64,000 bases of DNA from Ophioderma brevispina (Eukaryota > Echinodermata > Ophiuroidea > Amphilepidida > Ophiodermatidae): assembly GCA_023653785.1 (NCBI GenBank), contig JAMKCH010088190.1, positions 1 to 64,000 on the forward strand. The letters are read 5' to 3'. Made by a program: the position numbers and the translations under genes. Within the stretch, counting starts at the first letter, position 1; each line of letters starts with the position of its first letter. Positions 58,388-64,000 of the stretch are shown here, one piece after another. The notes beneath the pieces were generated by a model. The model searched no databases. It saw only the letters and a list, made by a program, of their open reading frames with translations, and was not told the DNA's origin.

Positions 58388-59187
58388 GTTTTTATTAAAA
58401 CGTCAACCGACAAAATCATCATCGTAAGCAAATACACTTTAGCGTCGTGAAGTGGTTGTTTAACGGTTAAGCGAAAAAAGATGGTGTGGCTAAAAGGCGT
58501 AGTTTTTAAGAGGTTGTCCACATTTCATTGTTCGATAGTATTAGTAGTATTAGCTATTATTACCTCAAATTGCCAAACCGAATTAACACGTTATTAGAGG
58601 TCATTTGTTAGTTAGTGTAGCAGGTGTGGGCACTAACAACTTATTACAAACCGTTAGTTAATTTTAATTTACCGTTAATGGGTTTAAAGTTAACTGAGTG
58701 TTGTACCGCTATGAAGATCAAAATTAATAATAAACAATTCGGACATCGCGAGGGCAAGTGGCAATTTACAATCAGTTATATATGCGTTTTGAGTTCTGAA
58801 TTCAGTGCTTATCAAGAAGAAAGGAAAGTGTTATGATTGATGAAGATATGGCGCTGTAGTGGTGCGTTTTAAGCAATTTTAATGGCTTGTTTTAAAGAAA
58901 AGGCTGATCACGTCGTTTGAAAAGAGAAGAAAAAACAAAACACACAAAAAGCAACAACAAAAACAAATAATAACAACCAAAACAAAACAAAACATACCAT
59001 CCGGCCCATTAGTGTATTCCCCTTGCACACTGGAGGGGCGATGGACATACATTTCTGACACTCTGTACCAGCAAAGAAGTATACCCATAAGAAAAGGGAG
59101 GGCTTGGCCTAATTAGCCTTTTTTACTTCAAATCAAAGTTATAGTGAACATTTTAATGCATGAGCAAAATCAAATGTTTTAATGAAA
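58388..59187. other. Unannotated stretch
   Basis: No supported gene or RNA. It contains an A-rich segment near 58930-58990. Confidence 0.4.
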
Positions 59188-59755
59188 ACAGTGTTTAGGA
59201 ACGTGGTGCAAATTAGTGTTTAGGCATTAAACATGAATTCTTATTCAATGGGCGGGGTTTAGTAAGCAAACACGCAATAGCATTGGTTGTTGCCTATCTT
59301 ATATGAGACGATATTAGAGAGTGCGTCGTCGCGTAAGTGTTTACGCGCGCGTGTATAAGGTTACGCAGTGCACGCAGCTAGTACGGGTTGGTTCATTTTT
59401 GACAGCGGGGGAATAATTTTGCCTTTTTGACTGTTATTATTAAAATAAAAATATTTTCGGTGATTAAAAAAACCAAAACTAAATATGAATGAGAATAAAA
59501 GATTGGATTTGTTGTTTTGCCCATCCAATATGACACGATAGATAGGCAAAACAACAAATCCTACCTTTTATTCTCTAAATATCTACACTTGGCACAAGAT
59601 GCATATATACATCTACCAACAAATGCCTTTTGATTTAAACATATTTAGACATAAGGCGTTTAGATATCAAATCGATATTTTAAAATATTTAAAAACATGG
59701 CGCAAACTGTTTAGAAAGGTGTTTAATTTCTAATCAGTGCTTTTACAATGTGGTT
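59188..59755. mobile_element. GTGTTTAG-family element split by an insertion
   Basis: The left part (AACAGTGTTTAGGAACGTGG, TGCAAATTAGTGTTTAGGCA, to about 59245) and the right part (from about 59630: TTTAAACATATTTAGACATA, GGCGTTTAGATATC, AGTGCTTTTACAATGTG) are the two arms of a GTGTTTAGA element. About 390 bp of unrelated sequence, including a strong hairpin, lies between them. Confidence 0.6.
59491..59575. repeat. Strong 85-bp hairpin
   Basis: GAGAATAAAAGATTGGATTT continues to GTTGTTTTGCC, and GGCAAAACAACAAATCCTAC continues to CTTTTATTCTC. They pair over about 31 bp with two or three mismatches, around a loop of about 22 bp. The dimensions resemble a miRNA precursor, but a small foldback transposon is more likely given the neighbourhood. 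Confidence 0.6.
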
Positions 59756-59821
59756 TAGTGATATTTCTGCTGAAATCGTCCATTATTGCTTTAACTACAT
59801 TAGGAAATATTGGTTGACTTG

Positions 59822-60640
<819 letters not shown>

Positions 60641-60743
60641 AAATATTGTACAATAAGCTTATAGCAAAAAAAAAATATCCAAAGAAAAGATGAAAAAATG
60701 CACAATACAATACAATACAAGTGAATTTTAAAACCATTTGATA

Positions 60744-61376
60744 CATGTTCGTTCCTGCATAGGCCTTATACAATACAATTAAGAAGTTCAGGGAATGCTG
60801 GAACGGATATTTGACCCCGGGGGGCCACTTGTATTCTAAGGTGGATATGATGCGTGAACAAGAAAACGCGTAAAAAGGGTGTCTTTTTTCCAACAGGCGA
60901 TGTACGCGCGTACATCGTTTAGGGTGTCAAAAACAGCAAAATATGGAAAAAAGGGTATGTTTTTTTCTTAACCTTGAAATTGTCATGTTATATCTTATTA
61001 AGCAGGGATCAAAATCATCCAAAATATTGTAATCGGAACTTGGGAAGTAAAGCAAAGCATGATAATAAAGGGTATGTTTACGATTCAATGCACTGTGTAC
61101 TTGTTGAGGGTATCATAAACACATAAAAATACTTGTTTAGGGTATGTTTTAGCTTGTTTTTTAGTCGGTGAAAATACGTGTTTAGGGTGCATTTTGAAAG
61201 TCCATGTTCACGCATCATATCCACCTTTGAATACAAGTGGCCCCCGGGTATTTGACACATGTTTGTTCCAGCATACAATACAAATAAAAGGTCAGGAATG
61301 TCGGAATGAATATTGAACAACTGTTCGTTTCCACATACAATACAATTAAAAGTTAAGGGAATGCTGGAACGAACAG
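60744..61376 (+). repeat. About 60-bp tandem repeat, three units, interrupted
   Basis: The unit contains ACATGTTCGTTCC, ATACAATACAATTAA and GGGAATGCTGGAACG. Units lie at about 60744-60815, 61257-61316 and 61318-61376. The first is separated from the others by a 433-bp element. The short frames here are incidental. Confidence 0.75.
60816..61248. mobile_element. CCCGGGGGGCCACTTGTATTC element with 8-bp target duplication
   Basis: The left end CCCGGGGGGCCACTTGTATT and right end AATACAAGTGGCCCCCGGG are inverse, with the similarity extending through GGTGGATATGATGCGTGAAC. TATTTGAC flanks both sides (60808-60815 and 61249-61256), an exact 8-bp target duplication. The body has AAAGGGTGTC, GGGTATGTTT and the palindrome CGATGTACGCGCGTACATCG. 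It is non-autonomous; an 8-bp duplication fits hAT- or P-type transposition. Confidence 0.88.
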
Positions 61377-63100
61377 GTGCCAAAGCGGCTGAAAACACCC
61401 GTAGTATACTGACGTGTCCTACCAGGAGCCAAACATTAAAGAAGGAATGCTGGACTCTTTAAAATAGGATCGACTTGGAACCCTTTTCCCTCATGTTTAA
61501 AAAGTCATCCGAAGTACTTCCATTGAACAATTTCTGGTTCTTTACAAAAACATTTAAAGTCTTTCCAAAACATTTTTGGTAATCTTTAGAGAAACCTCGC
61601 AGACTATCTTAGATATTCAGTTAAGTTCAGCTCAGTTTATTTAGCAAATTATAACAATAAGTAAGTAAATAATTTATGTAAGTGTTATGACGACCAATAG
61701 ATAACCCAAGGCTCATAAAGAGAGGTCCTTCTAAATTATACCAAACTTAAATTGCGTTACTTTACAAAAAATACTAATAATAATTTAATAACAATTTACG
61801 AGAAAAGAACATTTATAATGAGTACAAAATATCTACTATTAATACAGAATTTAAGACGATAAAGTGGTCAGAAAATTATATGTAAATTATAAATTGGAAG
61901 AACAACAGAGTGTGACGTAATGGTACTATGACCGCCTGAGGTATATAGTCAAAACTATGACCAGACGTACAAATGAGACAAAATGGACAAAAACGTCTAA
62001 GGGTTCTGAATAAGAACCACCCGAGGTTCTCTGTGTGGACTTTAACATAGTTAAAGAACAAAAAGTTTTGTTTAGCCAAAGATCCTTCATTAGAGAACCA
62101 AAATGGTTCTTTAGAGCTAACAAAATTACCCTTCTTGATTCCTTTAGATCCATTTTGGGGAAAAGATTCTAAATATAAGAACAAAATGAGATTCGAAGTG
62201 AAACTGTTTATCAAAAAGCAGATGGGAGGAATATATACCGCGCTGAGATTCGCCAAATAATTTACTGACAACTTAAATCGAAGAAATACTCTAATATATT
62301 TTTTTTTCCACGGCCGTGACTCTTGTGGCAAAAATGCTTTCTTTTAAGAGTCTTACAGGAAATAAAAACCCTTTATCTTGGGCTCCAGCTAAGCTACATA
62401 TCTATAGGCTTATAAACATGATCAAAAACCGTAAGTCCTATTCAACAAAACCTCCAAGGCAGATGAGAGATTTTGTCCTCTCCCTCTTTCTTTTTTTTTT
62501 TTACATTCATTTTTTCCCACCATTCTTTGAATCGCTCATCGGTCGTCGACCGCCAGAGCATCGTGGTTCTCCACGCCTCGCGAGAAACGAAATTAGCCGC
62601 GTACCTAAGCGTGAGTTGATGTTGTTTCGCCATGTATGAAATTATTATCATACTCGACTCAACTGCTGGGCAAAATGACACTCGGGCAGTAGTTGTTAAG
62701 TGAAAAACCATACCTTGTAGGGCGAGCAATGAAAACATGATCATAGTGATAGCAATACAATTATGTTCGGTAGTTCTTTAAGTATTGATGCACATCAGAG
62801 GCCCACGACCAAAAGACAAAAGATAGGCCATTCTGAAAGATTACTGGTTACTTCTTCAAAGAGGTTCTTTAAAAATGGTTCTAGACTACTTCCCGGTCCA
62901 TGGGACCCCAAAATCCGTTCCTCAAATAACAAAAACGGTTCTTTTAATTATTTTTTTTCAGTACTTTGGCCAGAACTTTTGTTTTAAGCGCCCTGAATCT
63001 GTCTTAATTCACTTTCTACATTGTCGATGTTTGTGGCATGCAAAACATAAGTATTATGATAATTTTGATCGCAAACAAATCAAATGATGTACAAGACAGT
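61377..63100. other. Region with GGTTCTTT/AAAGAACC motifs, no gene recognised
   Basis: GGTTCTTT, AGAACCA and TAAAGAAC-type strings recur in both orientations at about 61460-61600, 61990-62165 and 62840-62945. This hints at one or more decayed motif-body elements, but no termini are clear. Frames of up to 151 codons (61876-62331, minus) are not recognised and are probably incidental. Confidence 0.4.
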
Positions 63101-63240
63101 CATATGCTGTAAATCCATGTGTTAAGGGTTTCCATTGTTAAATTTAGTGTTTAACTTCTAAATTCCTTGTGTTTGAACACAAAAGTATTTATGTGTTGAG
63201 ACATTTAAGAAAATACTGATAAACGCAATTAGGTATTCAA
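63101..63240. mobile_element. GTGTTTAA-motif remnant
   Basis: GCTGTAAATCCATGTGTTAA at the left resembles the inverse of the right terminus at 7582-7599 (CACATGGATTTACAGTG). TTAGTGTTTAACTTCTAAAT, TGTGTTTGAACACAAAAG and TATGTGTTGAGACATTTAAG follow. The right end is unclear. Confidence 0.5.
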
Positions 63241-63432
63241 GTATTCAAATTCATAATTGTTCTGATTTAAATTAGGGAATAAAATGATGATGTTAAATTA
63301 AAATGTTTTGAGTGGTGAATGAGAGCAGGGGTCTTTTAACGGCGGCAAAAAGGATATGTTACCTTTTGTTTTTATGTCCAACGCATTCAGATGTCCAAAA
63401 GTGATACAGAAGACAATGGAAAATCTGAACGC

Positions 63433-63787
63433 TTAAAGGTCCATGGCCCGATCGCTAATAGCCTCGTCCCCAGGGACCCCAAATTTTACCGGAAGTGGTC
63501 CAAATTTTGGTCTCAGAAGAAAGCTACTATTTTTCTCATTTACCCTGTGAAATCTTAGGGCTAAAGGATGTTTAGTTTGGAAGTTATGAGCGAAAATATG
63601 CCCCATTTTGGTCGACCAATATTAATTTTACACAGCACTCTACGGGATCACAAAATCACGTTTTCAGGTCTCACATCAAAACGGATTGAAATATCGGCGC
63701 GAAAATTTTCAGATGGAGTTTTGGGGTGAAGTCCATTCTATCAAGATGAAAACTTCCATCTACTTAAATCGGGCCATCCACCTTTAA
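63433..63787 (-). mobile_element. TTAA-type MITE family 1, copy 4
   Basis: It starts TTAAAGGTCCATGGCCCGAT and ends ATCGGGCCATCCACCTTTAA, the cleanest termini of the four copies. The interior follows copy 3 closely (GGGACCCCAAATTTTACCGG, AAGCTACTATTTTTCTCATT, TTGGTCGACCAATATTAATT). TTAA is present at each edge. Confidence 0.88.
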
Positions 63788-64000
63788 ATTTACAGTGCGG
63801 ATGATCCACCATCCATGCATGAATTGCGTTTTTTTATTGGACGTGTCAAACTAAAGATTCAAATAAATTGAATGGATACAAGTATCTTAAACCTTGAAAA
63901 AAATCGTCATCGTCGGGAATAAGTTTCAAACCAATTATACTTGAATATATGAGGATGGATTTCTTTAAAAACATTATCCATGTTAACAGCATTTTTCCTG

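Noticed and set aside
61876..62331. 151-codon minus open frame
   Set aside because: The translation is rich in Phe, Leu and Ser as expected from AT-rich DNA, and overlaps GGTTCTTT repeat motifs.

Overview
This window looks like nuclear DNA from an invertebrate animal. It is AT-rich, gene-poor and full of short non-autonomous mobile elements, with one clear protein-coding gene. That gene encodes a FoxD-class forkhead transcription factor on the minus strand (21419-22730). The forkhead domain alone does not place the species. The repeat content (many short inverted-repeat elements, tRNA-derived SINEs, an excess of the 8-mer TAGGCCTA) suggests a marine deuterostome such as an echinoderm or hemichordate, but that is a tentative inference. 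No prokaryotic, organellar or viral gene set is visible.

Layout. 0-8.9 kb: a tandem duplication carrying several inverted-repeat elements, a foldback cluster, an 841-bp element with perfect 18-bp termini, and an 11-bp tandem array. 9-21 kb: a dispersed 0.46-kb repeat present twice, a cluster of elements built on the motif GACATGTC, and long stretches without recognisable content. 21.4-24 kb: the FoxD gene and its GC- and CpG-richer leader. 25-31 kb: nested repeats, an approximately 790-bp tetranucleotide microsatellite and a pyrimidine tract. 31-49 kb: the densest element region, with inverted copies, nested insertions, two tRNA-like SINE heads, a polypurine tract and a decayed non-LTR reverse transcriptase split by a TTAA-flanked element. 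49-53 kb: a 47-bp minisatellite. 53.6-58.4 kb: a 1.95-kb segment present twice. 58-64 kb: an inverted motif array around a 104-base A run, an 8-bp-duplicating element inside a minisatellite, and the fourth copy of a TTAA-ended family.

The main result beyond the gene is a recurrent architecture. Many elements share CACTG-type (CACTG/CACTC) termini flanked by TA. Each has a body made of degenerate iterations, on both strands, of its own short palindrome-forming motif: GGTGTTAA, TTTACTCA, ACTAATTAGT, GTGTTTAGA, GACATGTCTTG, TTACTTAATT, TTTACAGAAA and others. Two loci in the window contain their own empty-site comparison (369-948 and 44825-45069), and both indicate insertion at TA. A second set of families ends TTAAAGGT...ACCTTTAA, and one copy interrupts the reverse-transcriptase relic, showing TTAA-type insertion.

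The FoxD reading frame carries an apparent single-base frameshift just before its eh1 repressor motif. This is most simply a sequence or assembly error in a G run. Most other open frames of 60-170 codons are translations of repeats or low-complexity tracts and are not annotated as genes.
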